A DNA stretch of 49,467 bases, taken from NCBI GenBank assembly GCA_937911745.1, contig CALDPX010000021.1, positions 1 through 49,467 on the forward strand, in the 5' to 3' direction. The notes under the pieces were generated by a model that searched no databases, was not told the origin of the DNA, and was given only the letters and a program-made list of their open reading frames with translations. The DNA comes from an uncultured Alistipes sp. GTDB lineage: Bacteria > Bacteroidota > Bacteroidia > Bacteroidales > Rikenellaceae. A program made the position numbers and the translations under genes. This document shows positions 23,468-31,279 of the stretch, in pieces. Every line of letters begins with the position of its first letter. The stretch's first letter is position 1.

Positions 23468-24802
23468 ATGAAACGCATAGCAACACTCTTTTGGGCACTT
23501 GTGGCTCTTACCACACTCTCTGCAACGGCTCAGGGCGAGGGCTACACGCCTGCCGTTGACGCACTTAAAGAGCCCCAAAACACCGCTCACGCAAGGCTCA
23601 CTCCTCGCAGTGCTTTTGTCTGCTACCCCTCGCGCGAGCAGATGGAGGCAGGCGGCAAGAGCGACCTTGCAATACCTCTGAGTTCGTGGCAAGTGGACTC
23701 TCTTGCCGAGGGTGTGAGGTACACCACACGCTTCAAACGCAACTATCGCTACGACGACAAACAGATTGTCCTCCGTGTGGAGGGTGCCACGGGAGCCGTC
23801 AGCGTTGCCACCAATGGCGAGGAGAGAGGATACTCCGCCTCGGGCATTGGTCGCTTGGAATTCGACCTTACAAAGCACCTTGTGGAGAACAACAACACCA
23901 TCTCCATAACCGTTCATCGCGACTACGCCGCACGCGCCATAGAGCCTGCACACAATGGCGAGCTCACATTCGCTCGCGCCACACTCCTCACCCCTCCGAG
24001 GGTTGCTGTGGCAGACTATGTGGCTCGCACGACCTTCAACAGGCAGGGCGATGGTCTGCTCAACTTGGGCATTGTTATGCAATCGTTCCTGCTCAATAGC
24101 AAGGAGTACACCATCTACTACGAACTCTACTCGCCCGAGGGCAAGATGGTCAGCAGTGCCAACAAAACACTCACAACCCGTATGCTCTCACGCGATACGG
24201 TCAATTTCTTCGCACGCATACCCGCTGTGGAGCGTTGGAGTCCCGAAAATCCCAACCTCTATCGTCTTGTGGTCTACACTCGCCACGAGAACCGCATCAA
24301 GGAATTTAACAATGCCGAGATAGGTTTTCGCACCGTCGACACCGAGGAGGGCAAGGTGTTGCTCAATGGCGAGGAGGTGGCAATTAAGGGTGCTCCCCTT
24401 GCCTACACCACCGCCGAGCAGACCACCGAGGAACTCCGCAGGCTCAAAAAGGAGGGATATAACCTTGTATTCACATCACGTCCTCAACTCGACGACCTCT
24501 ACACCATCTGCGACCGCGAGGGTATGATGGTCTGCTGCTCGGCAGACATCACCTCGCCCGAGAGCGACTACGCCACCACACCCAGCAACAACCCCGCGTG
24601 GAAAGATGCCTATTTGTGGAGGGCTATGGCGGTCTATCACGCCACCAAACTCCACCCCTCGGTTGTGATGTTCTCGATTGCCAACAATGCCCAGAACGGC
24701 ATCTGTCTCTACGAGAGTTACCTTGCGATGAAGGCTCTGGGTGGCGAAACCCGCCCCATAATCTACCCCAATGCCAGTGGCGAGTGGAATAGTGACCTTT
24801 GA
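23468..24802 (+). CDS. Glycoside-hydrolase-family-2-like secreted protein lacking catalytic residues
   Basis: 444 residues with signal peptide 1-22 (FWALVALTTLSATAQ). Order: jelly-roll sugar-binding-like domain (about 65-180), Ig-like domain (about 182-290) ending in the GH2 hallmark WSPENPNLYRLVVY (257-270), and a shortened TIM-barrel-like part (about 295-444; GFRTVDTEEGKVLLNGEEVAIKG). Where active GH2 enzymes carry a WSLGNE-type acid/base Glu, it reads MFSIANNAQNG (401-411). The upstream R-x-S-H-Y segment is FTSRPQ. The protein stops at GEWNSDL, before the usual nucleophile Glu. So it is probably a non-catalytic binding or scaffold protein in the periplasm, or a decaying gene. The stop is followed by repeats and a terminator. 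Confidence 0.75.
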   Translation: MKRIATLFWALVALTTLSATAQGEGYTPAVDALKEPQNTAHARLTPRSAFVCYPSREQMEAGGKSDLAIPLSSWQVDSLAEGVRYTTRFKRNYRYDDKQIVLRVEGATGAVSVATNGEERGYSASGIGRLEFDLTKHLVENNNTISITVHRDYAARAIEPAHNGELTFARATLLTPPRVAVADYVARTTFNRQGDGLLNLGIVMQSFLLNSKEYTIYYELYSPEGKMVSSANKTLTTRMLSRDTVNFFARIPAVERWSPENPNLYRLVVYTRHENRIKEFNNAEIGFRTVDTEEGKVLLNGEEVAIKGAPLAYTTAEQTTEELRRLKKEGYNLVFTSRPQLDDLYTICDREGMMVCCSADITSPESDYATTPSNNPAWKDAYLWRAMAVYHATKLHPSVVMFSIANNAQNGICLYESYLAMKALGGETRPIIYPNASGEWNSDL

Positions 24803-24837
24803 GAATGCAAAATGCAAAATTAACTAACCCCTCCCAT

Positions 24838-24878
24838 AGTTAGCGAGTGACAAAATTGTCACTCGCTAACTTTTTTTT
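24838..24878 (+). terminator. Terminator after the GH2-like gene
   Basis: 16-bp perfect stem (24,838-24,853 with 24,856-24,871) followed by eight T. Confidence 0.92.
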
Positions 24879-24888
24879 GCCAAAACGC

Positions 24889-24918
24889 TTGCAGGTTTTG
24901 AAAAAAGTAGTACTTTTG
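24889..24918 (+). promoter_or_regulatory. Promoter of tRNA-Gln
   Basis: TTG (24,889-24,891), 19-bp spacer, TACTTTTG (24,911-24,918). The tRNA begins 11 nt after the -7 box. Confidence 0.8.
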
Positions 24919-24928
24919 CACTCGCTAT

Positions 24929-24999
24929 TGGGCTGTGGTGTAATGGTAACACAACAGATTCTGGTCCTGTTATTCATGGTTCGAGTCCGTGCAGCCCAA
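24929..24999 (+). tRNA. tRNA-Gln (anticodon CUG)
   Basis: 71 nt. Acceptor TGGGCTG pairs perfectly with CAGCCCA and the discriminator is A. D-arm GTG/CAC, anticodon loop TTCTGGT (CUG, decoding CAG), T-arm CATGG/CCGTG with TTCGAGT. No CCA is encoded. The first base pair is U-A, as is usual for tRNA-Gln. The bottom anticodon-stem pair (A-C) is a mismatch. Confidence 0.93.
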
Positions 25000-25001
25000 C
25001 T

Positions 25002-25039
25002 AAAAAGGAGGTTTTCCAATACGGAAAACCTCCCTTTTT
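25002..25039 (+). terminator. Terminator after tRNA-Gln
   Basis: Stem GGAGGTTTTCC / GGAAAACCTCC, loop AATAC, then CTTTTTT. It also faces the 3' end of the convergent NigD-like gene. Confidence 0.9.
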
Positions 25040-25057
25040 TATCTATGGCATAGCATC

Positions 25058-25885
25058 TTAGTTCTCGAATGCCGCCGGTCTCGACACCTTATCCATTGAG
25101 CCATAAGAGTTGATATTCATAACACTCGTATACTCCTTGACTCCTGCCTCGGGGTGTCCCTCCTCTGCCCACCAGCACCAATGGAAGGCGTAGATGTTCG
25201 TGTCGACTATCAGGGCCTCTACTAATTTGCCAATGCGGAACGAAAACCATCTGAAATGATTTTTCGCACCACTCTCATACATCTCCTCCTCACGCTCGCA
25301 CACAAGTTGCAGCACAGCGGTGTCGAACGTCGAGCAGGTTGTGTCGTAGTAGAGTTCCACATCCGGCATCTCATTGTCGGGCGAGATGGCAGAGGTGTAG
25401 CATACATTTATATTTATGTAGCCCCCTCCAATACTTGCCTCGTAGGGCATTGCAGGAGCGTCGAGAAGTGACACAAAGTTCTCATCTTTCCACTCCGCCA
25501 CGCTCTCTAACTCGGGATGGTCATCGCCATCGTAAATCTCCAAATCCTTAACCTCCAAGGGATAGAAACGGTTGAGTCGGATACTGAATCCACCCTCGTA
25601 GTTATTACCAAGAATCGTATAGTTAATAAGTACACGTCCCTCGTGTGATTCGATATCCTCCATAGAAGTTTGACCGCCAAGGTCGGTGATATGGAGTGTG
25701 GTGCCGTTATCTGCCACAACTCTCATCTGCTCACTATCGAGCATTCCGAAGGCTGTTATATAGTCCGGATTATCTTTTTCGGGCATATACATATCTCCGT
25801 TCATATCCGCACTACACGCCACAGACACAAGCGCACAGGCGACAACCATCACACGCCAAAAAATGTATCTCTTTTCTCTATTCAT
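25058..25885 (-). CDS. nigD: NigD-like outer-envelope lipoprotein
   Basis: 275 residues. A type II signal peptide has lipobox LVSVAC with C24 as the lipidated Cys. An N-terminal OB-like segment (YITAFGMLDSEQMRVVADNGTTLHI, GRVLINYTILG) is followed by a beta-rich C-terminal domain (FSIRLNRFYPLEVKDLEIYDGDD...), the layout of the NigD family of Bacteroidales. It is third in the operon sigma factor, dual-membrane anti-sigma, NigD (15-nt gap). In B. thetaiotaomicron a NigD protein linked to a Dma/sigma pair drives outer-membrane vesiculation; the same output is inferred here. Assignment to NigD rests on architecture and context. Confidence 0.72.
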   Translation of the reverse strand: MNREKRYIFWRVMVVACALVSVACSADMNGDMYMPEKDNPDYITAFGMLDSEQMRVVADNGTTLHITDLGGQTSMEDIESHEGRVLINYTILGNNYEGGFSIRLNRFYPLEVKDLEIYDGDDHPELESVAEWKDENFVSLLDAPAMPYEASIGGGYININVCYTSAISPDNEMPDVELYYDTTCSTFDTAVLQLVCEREEEMYESGAKNHFRWFSFRIGKLVEALIVDTNIYAFHWCWWAEEGHPEAGVKEYTSVMNINSYGSMDKVSRPAAFEN

Positions 25886-25900
25886 CTCTCTCCCACCTGT

Positions 25901-27184
25901 TTAGTTAAAAGCATAGCGCAATCCGAAGCGAGTTGAAAGACTCAGCGGATTGACGGTGCGATAGTTATCCACATAGCCCGCAGGGGCATTCCAATAGGCA
26001 CAGCCCACCTCGCCAAAGAGTCCTACTCCTCCCCACAGTGCATAGGTGGCACCAACTGCCGCATCTATCGAGAATGTAAGGGCGGGAACGTTGAGAGCGT
26101 ATTTTTCCACACACTCTCCGTCCATATATATTTTATCCTTAGCATTGATATTCAGTTCCACCGTACCACCAACACGACCATAGAGCGACAACCTGTCGAA
26201 ATCGGCAAAATAGACCGACAAAGCAAGAGGCACACCCAGATAGTCGAGCGTTCGCCTACGACCATAACTACTCAGAACTCCCGAAGAGTCGCTCATAGAG
26301 TAGACATTCGTATATAGCAGACCGCTATCCACCGAGAGCCAATCACTTAGCGAGTAACTCACGGTTACACCCACGGTAATGGGCATAAAGTGTTCGAGTT
26401 TGGTACTACTGTCATTCTGCACAAGTGAAGGCGAGAGGTAGGAGCCGCCCACGGTGGTCGAATTTTGCTCTGCAACCATCATTGGACTATTAGCCAAATT
26501 GTTTCGCTCGATATGTCCCCTATTGAAGCCCACATTTTGGGCATAGAGTCCCACCTCCGCAGGGTGAGCCACACCCCTTTGGCGAGGCTCCTCGGAGAGA
26601 ACACTGCGCCAATACTCCTCCAACTGCTGTTGGTCTTTTCGCGAAGCGTGTGTTCGTCTACTCTTTTTGCTACGACGCTCCCCGCCGTCACTCTTCTTAT
26701 CACTCGCAACCTTGTCATCTATCGCAGGCGTCACAGAACTCATCTCTTCGGCATTTTCCACCACCTGTTTATCCATTTGGAGGGTGACAACATCCACTAT
26801 ATGTGTCGATTTAGCTACGGCTACGGGCTCAACAGCCACTACACTCCTCTCCATCTTAGGTGCAGGCAAGAGCAAGGACATCTCCTGCTCCACCGAAGAC
26901 TCCTCAACCATCTGTTCCGCCACAATCATCATCTCCTCGGGGGCGTTATCCCTCAGTGCGACAACCACCACAAGAGTAAGCATTGCCGCCACCAAAGCCG
27001 CAGCAACACCTCTCACAAAAGGTCTATTCCAAAGGGGTACAATCCTCTTGGGCTCTTTGGCAACCTCCATTGTGCGGAGCGTCTGCTCGATGCGCTCGAA
27101 CATACCCTCGGGGGGCACGTCCTCCATCGAGCGCAACTTGTCGCCCAGAATCTCGCTAAATTTATCGTCTTTATAATCTATCAT
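25901..27184 (-). CDS. Dual membrane-spanning anti-sigma factor (Dma-like)
   Basis: 427 residues. The cytosolic N-terminus (1-57) holds a short helical anti-sigma-like segment (DDKFSEILGDKLRSMEDVPPEGMFERIEQTL). A single inner-membrane helix spans about 58-78 (VRGVAAALVAAMLTLVVVVAL). Then comes a ~125-residue low-complexity periplasmic linker with acidic and then Lys/Arg/Ser-rich parts (79-205), and a C-terminal ~8-strand outer-membrane beta-barrel (about 206-427; ITVGVTVSYSLSDWLSVDSGLLYT..., ending FGLRYAFN). One chain therefore crosses both membranes and could pass an outer-membrane signal directly to the sigma factor encoded 26 nt upstream. The domain order matches the Dma family known in Bacteroidota. 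Confidence 0.82.
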   Translation of the reverse strand: MIDYKDDKFSEILGDKLRSMEDVPPEGMFERIEQTLRTMEVAKEPKRIVPLWNRPFVRGVAAALVAAMLTLVVVVALRDNAPEEMMIVAEQMVEESSVEQEMSLLLPAPKMERSVVAVEPVAVAKSTHIVDVVTLQMDKQVVENAEEMSSVTPAIDDKVASDKKSDGGERRSKKSRRTHASRKDQQQLEEYWRSVLSEEPRQRGVAHPAEVGLYAQNVGFNRGHIERNNLANSPMMVAEQNSTTVGGSYLSPSLVQNDSSTKLEHFMPITVGVTVSYSLSDWLSVDSGLLYTNVYSMSDSSGVLSSYGRRRTLDYLGVPLALSVYFADFDRLSLYGRVGGTVELNINAKDKIYMDGECVEKYALNVPALTFSIDAAVGATYALWGGVGLFGEVGCAYWNAPAGYVDNYRTVNPLSLSTRFGLRYAFN

Positions 27185-27210
27185 AAAATCGTGTTCTCAC
27201 TTCTTTGGGG

Positions 27211-27750
27211 TTATCGATACTCTTTCTCAATCAGTTCTGCCAAGCGTGCTTTGGCTCTGAAGAATTGGCTGCGGCTTGTTGATTCGGTTATGGATAGCAT
27301 CTCGGCAATCTCTGTGTGACTATATCCCTCGACAGCGTGCAGCATCAGCACCATTCTAAATCCATCGGGCAGCCGTTCCACAAGCCTTAGCAGTTCCTTA
27401 TCGTTCAACTGTCCCAAAGCATCGGGCGGTGCCCCTCCCACAGTGCCAGGCGGCAGTTCGCTAATGTCGTCATCCACCGCACCGTGCGCCGACTCTCTGC
27501 GTAAGTGATTGAGGGCTGCCGTAATAAAAATACGCCTCATCCAACCCTCAAAAGAGCCACTCCCTCGGTAGTCGCCAATTTTGGTATAGAGCGTCACAAA
27601 GCCATCGTGAAACACATCCTCAGCCTCCGCACGAACTCTCACATAGCGCCTTACGAGCGAGAACATCGCCGTAGCATACCTCTCGTAGAGTTCCCTGCGA
27701 GCCTCCGAGTCGCCCTCTCGGCAACCTTGTATGATGCTCTCAATGGTCAT
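27211..27750 (-). CDS. ECF-type RNA polymerase sigma-70 factor
   Basis: 179 residues from ATG 27,750 (MTIESIIQGCREGDSEARRELYERYATAMFSLVRRYV). Sigma region 2 covers about 14-85 (AEAEDVFHDGFVTLYTKIGDY, then SFEGWMRRIFITAALNHLRR) and region 4 about 122-172 (LVERLPDGFRMVLMLHAVEGYSHTEIAEMLSITESTSRSQFFRAKARL). The linker is Pro/Gly-rich. It is presumably held by the Dma-like protein and released by an envelope signal, activating its own operon including nigD. No consensus TAnnTTTG box precedes it, consistent with an alternative, self-recognised promoter. Confidence 0.9.
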   Translation of the reverse strand: MTIESIIQGCREGDSEARRELYERYATAMFSLVRRYVRVRAEAEDVFHDGFVTLYTKIGDYRGSGSFEGWMRRIFITAALNHLRRESAHGAVDDDISELPPGTVGGAPPDALGQLNDKELLRLVERLPDGFRMVLMLHAVEGYSHTEIAEMLSITESTSRSQFFRAKARLAELIEKEYR

Positions 27751-27780
27751 TTGCCTTTCTCTCAATAGTTAGATGCACAA

Positions 27781-27887
27781 AGGGGGCAAAACGTTGCACG
27801 CCCCCTGAAATTTTTGTCTAACGACTTTTTTCGCACCTTTTTGTAAAAAGGTGCTACCAAAAACTTTTATGCGATACTTCGTATCGC
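27781..27887. promoter_or_regulatory. Leader/hairpin region upstream of the sigma gene
   Basis: Holds stem AGGGGGC/GCCCCCT (27,781-27,806), a 9-bp stem GCACCTTTT/AAAAGGTGC (27,833-27,854) and GCGATAC-TTC-GTATCGC (27,871-27,887). No standard -7 box was found. One of these hairpins may be the birA terminator or an operator. Confidence 0.45.
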
Positions 27888-27899
27888 TTTCTTCCTCCC

Positions 27900-28024
27900 A
27901 GCGAGTGCATATCGTGAGGCGAGTTCAAGGCTTGGTTTTGATTTTGCTCCGCAGTTTACTCTGCGTAAATGAGGAAGCAAAATCAAAAGCATAACGAAGA
28001 AATCGCCCACGAGATGTGCTCGCT
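27900..28024. repeat. Nested-palindrome element, copy E
   Basis: Best-formed copy. Outer arms 27,900-27,922 (AGCGAGTGCATATCGTGAGG...) and 28,003-28,024 pair at 20 of 22 positions. Inner arms TTTTGATTTTGCT / AGCAAAATCAAAA (27,936-27,948, 27,976-27,988) are perfect around the core CGCAGTTTAC...GTAAATGAGG. The right arm includes the first bases of the birA stop codon. Confidence 0.85.
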
Positions 28025-28739
28025 AAATTATGAATTCAATCTCCTTGAAGAGATATGGCACCACCATACCCTCACTCTCCACCAGCAACTCGCCCGTAGA
28101 TTTCACACCTCGGATGATGCCGTGAACAACCTTGCCCGAGGGCAGGCGGTATTTATGTTCCGAGTCCTTGCGGTAGAGCAGAGCGTCATACTCCCTCTCC
28201 AACTCCTCGGGAGCGGTTTGCAGTTGTCCATAGCGGCTCTCCAAAGCATCGTAGAGCGTCTGAAACACATCGTTAAGGTCGAAACTCCTGCCACCCTCCA
28301 AAGCCATAGAGGTGGGATTGGGCACCCACTCCTCAAACTCCTTTTGGTTGATATTCAGACCAATACCCACAATAGTGCGTGCCAATTTGCCGTCCGTACC
28401 GAGGTCGTGTTCGATGAGTATGCCGCAAATCTTCTTATTGCCGACATAGATGTCGTTTGTCCACTTGATTTTGGAGCGAATGTCGTACTTTGCCAGCGTA
28501 TCTGCCAGAGCCAGAGCCACAGCCTCCGAAAGCAAAAACTGTCGGCGAGCCTCCAAAAACGTAGGCTCCCACACGAGCGAAAAGGTAAGGTTCTCTCCTG
28601 CCCTGCTGCTCCAAGAGTTGCCCCTCTGCCCCCTGCCTGCGGTCTGCTCACGAGCAATAACCACATCGCCGTGGCGATAACCAGCCTTCTTAGCCTCCGT
28701 ATTGGTCGAAGGAAGCGATTTATATATCAATACTGCCAT
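28023..28739 (-). CDS. birA: Biotin-[biotin carboxyl carrier] protein ligase
   Basis: 238 residues, catalytic and C-terminal domains only, no N-terminal DNA-binding domain (group I BirA). Motifs: STNTEAK, GRGQRGNSW (35-43, biotinyl-AMP loop), KWTNDIYVGNKKICGILIE, GIGLNIN. It activates biotin with ATP and attaches it to Lys in EAMKM of carrier proteins; MmdC at 16 kb is one likely substrate. Lacking the repressor domain, it should not regulate biotin genes. The 3' end overlaps the edge of repeat copy E. Confidence 0.93.
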   Translation of the reverse strand: MAVLIYKSLPSTNTEAKKAGYRHGDVVIAREQTAGRGQRGNSWSSRAGENLTFSLVWEPTFLEARRQFLLSEAVALALADTLAKYDIRSKIKWTNDIYVGNKKICGILIEHDLGTDGKLARTIVGIGLNINQKEFEEWVPNPTSMALEGGRSFDLNDVFQTLYDALESRYGQLQTAPEELEREYDALLYRKDSEHKYRLPSGKVVHGIIRGVKSTGELLVESEGMVVPYLFKEIEFII

Positions 28740-28742
28740 AGG

Positions 28743-28862
28743 TTCGAATTGAGAGTTGAGAATTGAGAATTGAGAGTTAAGGTCATTAAAGTCATTAAAA
28801 CCCTTAAACTCCTATAAGCCTTAGGACTTTTGACGTTAGACCTTAGACGTTAGACGTTAGAC
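28743..28862. repeat. Repeat mosaic between dapD and birA
   Basis: TTGAGAA-type heptads (28,748-28,777), an ATTAAAGTC/ATTAAAACC stretch, then CCTATAAGCCTTAGGACT with TTAGACG heptads (28,811-28,862). The last block recurs twice near 35.7-35.9 kb. Confidence 0.75.
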
Positions 28863-28863
28863 A

Positions 28864-28904
28864 GCGAATTTAATGTATCAGCTATACTGATACATTGAAT
28901 TCGC
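28864..28904 (-). terminator. Palindrome enclosing the dapD stop codon
   Basis: 18-bp arms (28,864-28,881 with 28,887-28,904, one G.T) and a 5-nt loop CTATA. The TAG stop of dapD lies in the loop; the right arm encodes its last residues (EFNVS). Confidence 0.8.
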
Positions 28905-29703
28905 GCAGAGCATCGTTTAGCGAGGTCTTTTTGTCGGTACTCTCCTTGCGCTGACCGATAATAAGGGCACAACTTACGCCATAGTCGCCTGCGGGATAGT
29001 GGCGTGTGTAGGTACCGGGGATAACCACCGAGCGAGGAGGCACATAGCCCTTATACTCAACAGGTTCTGAGCCCGTAACGTCAATGATTTTGGTCGAAGC
29101 GGTAATGACCGTATTGGCACCCAGCACCGACTCTTTGCCAATGCGGACGCCCTCCACGACAATACAGCGCGAGCCGATGAAGCAGTTATCCTCGATGATG
29201 ACGGGTGCTGCCTGCACGGGCTCCAACACGCCGCCAATACCCACACCACCGCTCAGGTGCACGCCCTTGCCAATCTGGGCGCACGAGCCTACGGTAGCCC
29301 AAGTATCGACCATAGTACCGCTATCGACATAGGCTCCGATGTTCACATACGAGGGCATCATAATCACGCCCCTTGCGAGGTAGGCACCTCGGCGAGCCAC
29401 AGCGTGGGGCACAACCCTCACACCCAACTCCTTATAGCCCGTTTTGAGGGGCAGTTTATCGTAGAATTCGAGGTCGCCGGCGTGCGAGGTGGTCATCTCG
29501 TGTGTGGGGAAGTAGAGGATAACAGCCTTCTTTACCCACTCGTTTACCTGCCAAGTGCCGTCCTCGGTAGGCTCTGCCACACGCAGTTTACCCTCATCGA
29601 GGAGCGTTACTACCTGCTCAATAGCATCGAGTACCTCGGGCTCGTGGAGCAACTCGCCATTCTCCCACGCTGCCTCAATATGATTTTTCAGTTCGCTATA
29701 CAT
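28882..29703 (-). CDS. dapD: 2,3,4,5-tetrahydropyridine-2,6-dicarboxylate N-succinyltransferase
   Basis: 273 residues from ATG 29,703 (MYSELKNHIEAAWENGELL), the standard length. Upstream in-frame codons are not conserved-looking. The left-handed beta-helix hexapeptide repeats span about 100-220 (VMMPSYVNIGAYVDSGTMVDTW, ATVGSCAQIGKGVHLSGG, IGGVLEPVQAAPVIIEDNCFIGSR...). It succinylates tetrahydrodipicolinate in lysine/meso-DAP synthesis in the cytosol. Aspartate kinase (lysC), first enzyme of the pathway, lies 1.6 kb away on the same strand but separated by an opposing gene. It ends inside a palindrome. Confidence 0.93.
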   Translation of the reverse strand: MYSELKNHIEAAWENGELLHEPEVLDAIEQVVTLLDEGKLRVAEPTEDGTWQVNEWVKKAVILYFPTHEMTTSHAGDLEFYDKLPLKTGYKELGVRVVPHAVARRGAYLARGVIMMPSYVNIGAYVDSGTMVDTWATVGSCAQIGKGVHLSGGVGIGGVLEPVQAAPVIIEDNCFIGSRCIVVEGVRIGKESVLGANTVITASTKIIDVTGSEPVEYKGYVPPRSVVIPGTYTRHYPAGDYGVSCALIIGQRKESTDKKTSLNDALREFNVSV

Positions 29704-29862
29704 ACTTTTTGTTATTAGGTTATATGCCAAAAGCATCTCATCTATATCTTCTTTCAGTCCACCATTCATATCTTTGTCTGGTTTTTGTTATATATCTACC
29801 TACAAAGGTGGCAAAAAAGTAGCAGAAAAGGAAGACGAAGGGCGTTTTTTTCTTCTTTTTAT

Positions 29863-29870
29863 TATCTTTG
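29863..29870 (+). promoter_or_regulatory. -7 box TATCTTTG for the acyltransferase gene
   Basis: Exact TAnnTTTG, 48 nt before ATG 29,918. This supports the downstream ATG and not the longer open frame. Confidence 0.65.
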
Positions 29871-29917
29871 TACTCTATACTACACTAATTGACACAAATT
29901 TAACAGACTTCTCTAAT

Positions 29918-31222
29918 ATGGAAAACAAAGACAACACACCAAAGCAACCAAAACTGCTCGACGACAAGACACCTTTGGTGGAGGGTGCCAAGAGGCTTGA
30001 TATGAGTGCCAAGCCCAAGAGGGTATCGTGGTGGCTCCGCCCCATACTTTGGATTGCATCCATCCCCGTAACGTGGATTCATCGCACACACATCCGGAGG
30101 GTGAATATGGAGGGCGTAAAGCGTCCCTACCTGCTCCTATGCAACCACAATGCCTTCTACGACTTTATGGTAGCCATAAAAGCCACCTTCCCAAATCAAG
30201 CATACTACATTGTGGCGATTGACGGTTTTGTTGGCATTGGCGGCATACTCCACTGGCTTATGGCTCGCATCGGCTGCATCCCCAAGCGCAAGTTCACAAA
30301 CGACACCCGCTTGGTGCGACAGTTGCGTGAGGTGAAGGAGCGCCGGAAGATTGTGGCTTTCTATCCCGAGGCTCGCTATTCGCTCTGTGGCACCAATGCC
30401 ATCCTTCCCCCTTCGCTCGGCAAACTCGTAAAGTTGCTGAAAATGCCCGTTGTGACACTCATCACCCAGGGCAACCACATCAACTCCCCCTTCTGGCATA
30501 CGGGCGACAGGCTCATCAAAACCGAGGCTACAATGAAGAAGATTCTCTCGGTGGAGGAGATTGAGAAGATGGACTACAACCAGATTATGGAGGTCATCAA
30601 CCGCGAATTCTACTATGATGATTTTGCTTGGCAGCGCGACAACCAAATCCGTATGACCAAGAAAACCCGTGCCGAGGGTTTGCACAAAGTACTCTACCAA
30701 TGCCCCCACTGTGGCAAGGAGTTCCGTATGGCAAGCGAGGGTGCGCAACTTTGGTGCAAGGAGTGCGGTCATCATTGGTGGATGAACGAGTATGGCGAGT
30801 TGGAGGCTATCGAGGGCGAAACCCATTTCAGCCACATCCCCGATTGGTATGAGTGGGAGCGAGAGAACGTGCGCCGCGAAGTGGAGGCAGGTACCTACGG
30901 CACCACCTTGCGCTCAGATGTCCGCGCACTGCCCCACCCCAAGAAGTTTGTCGAACTCGGCGAGGGTGTGCTCACGCACGATATGAACGGCTTTGTGCTG
31001 AGGGGCGAATTTGACGGTATGGAGTACTCTATGACACTCCCTGCTCCACAGCGTTACTCCATACACATCGAGTATGACTATCGCCGTTGGAAGCGTGACT
31101 GCGTAGACCTCAGCACCCTTACCGACACGATGTTCGTATTCCCACAGGGAGAGGATTTCTCGGTAACGAAAATCTCTCTCGCCACCGAGGAATTATACAA
31201 ATTCCACAACAAAAAAGAGTAG
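29918..31222 (+). CDS. PlsC-like acyltransferase with C-terminal zinc ribbon
   Basis: 434 residues from ATG 29,918. A hydrophobic segment (about 38-55) is followed by an acyltransferase domain with H77-x4-D82 (CNHNAFYDF) and the FYPEARYS motif (148-155), a variant of FPEG. A treble-Cys zinc ribbon C262-x2-C265...C280-x2-C283 (CPHCGKEF, CKECGHHW) comes next, then ~130 residues of a beta-rich domain (GVLTHDMNGFVLRGEFDGMEYSMTLPAPQRYSIHIEYDYRRW). The first part suggests acyl transfer to glycerol phosphate or a lipid at the inner membrane. The extra domains are not in PlsC and are unrecognised; they may bind nucleic acid, protein or lipid. Confidence 0.8.
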   Translation: MENKDNTPKQPKLLDDKTPLVEGAKRLDMSAKPKRVSWWLRPILWIASIPVTWIHRTHIRRVNMEGVKRPYLLLCNHNAFYDFMVAIKATFPNQAYYIVAIDGFVGIGGILHWLMARIGCIPKRKFTNDTRLVRQLREVKERRKIVAFYPEARYSLCGTNAILPPSLGKLVKLLKMPVVTLITQGNHINSPFWHTGDRLIKTEATMKKILSVEEIEKMDYNQIMEVINREFYYDDFAWQRDNQIRMTKKTRAEGLHKVLYQCPHCGKEFRMASEGAQLWCKECGHHWWMNEYGELEAIEGETHFSHIPDWYEWERENVRREVEAGTYGTTLRSDVRALPHPKKFVELGEGVLTHDMNGFVLRGEFDGMEYSMTLPAPQRYSIHIEYDYRRWKRDCVDLSTLTDTMFVFPQGEDFSVTKISLATEELYKFHNKKE

Positions 31223-31236
31223 CGTTAGACGTTATA

Positions 31237-31279
31237 CCGTAAAACAAATGGCGATTAAAAATCGCCATTTGTTTTACGG
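31237..31279. terminator. 20-bp perfect palindrome enclosing the lysC stop
   Basis: Arms 31,237-31,256 and 31,260-31,279 (CCGTAAAACAAATGGCGATT and its complement), 3-nt loop containing part of the lysC TAA stop. The right arm encodes the lysC C-terminus (KTNGDF). It can terminate both the + acyltransferase and - lysC transcripts. Confidence 0.88.
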
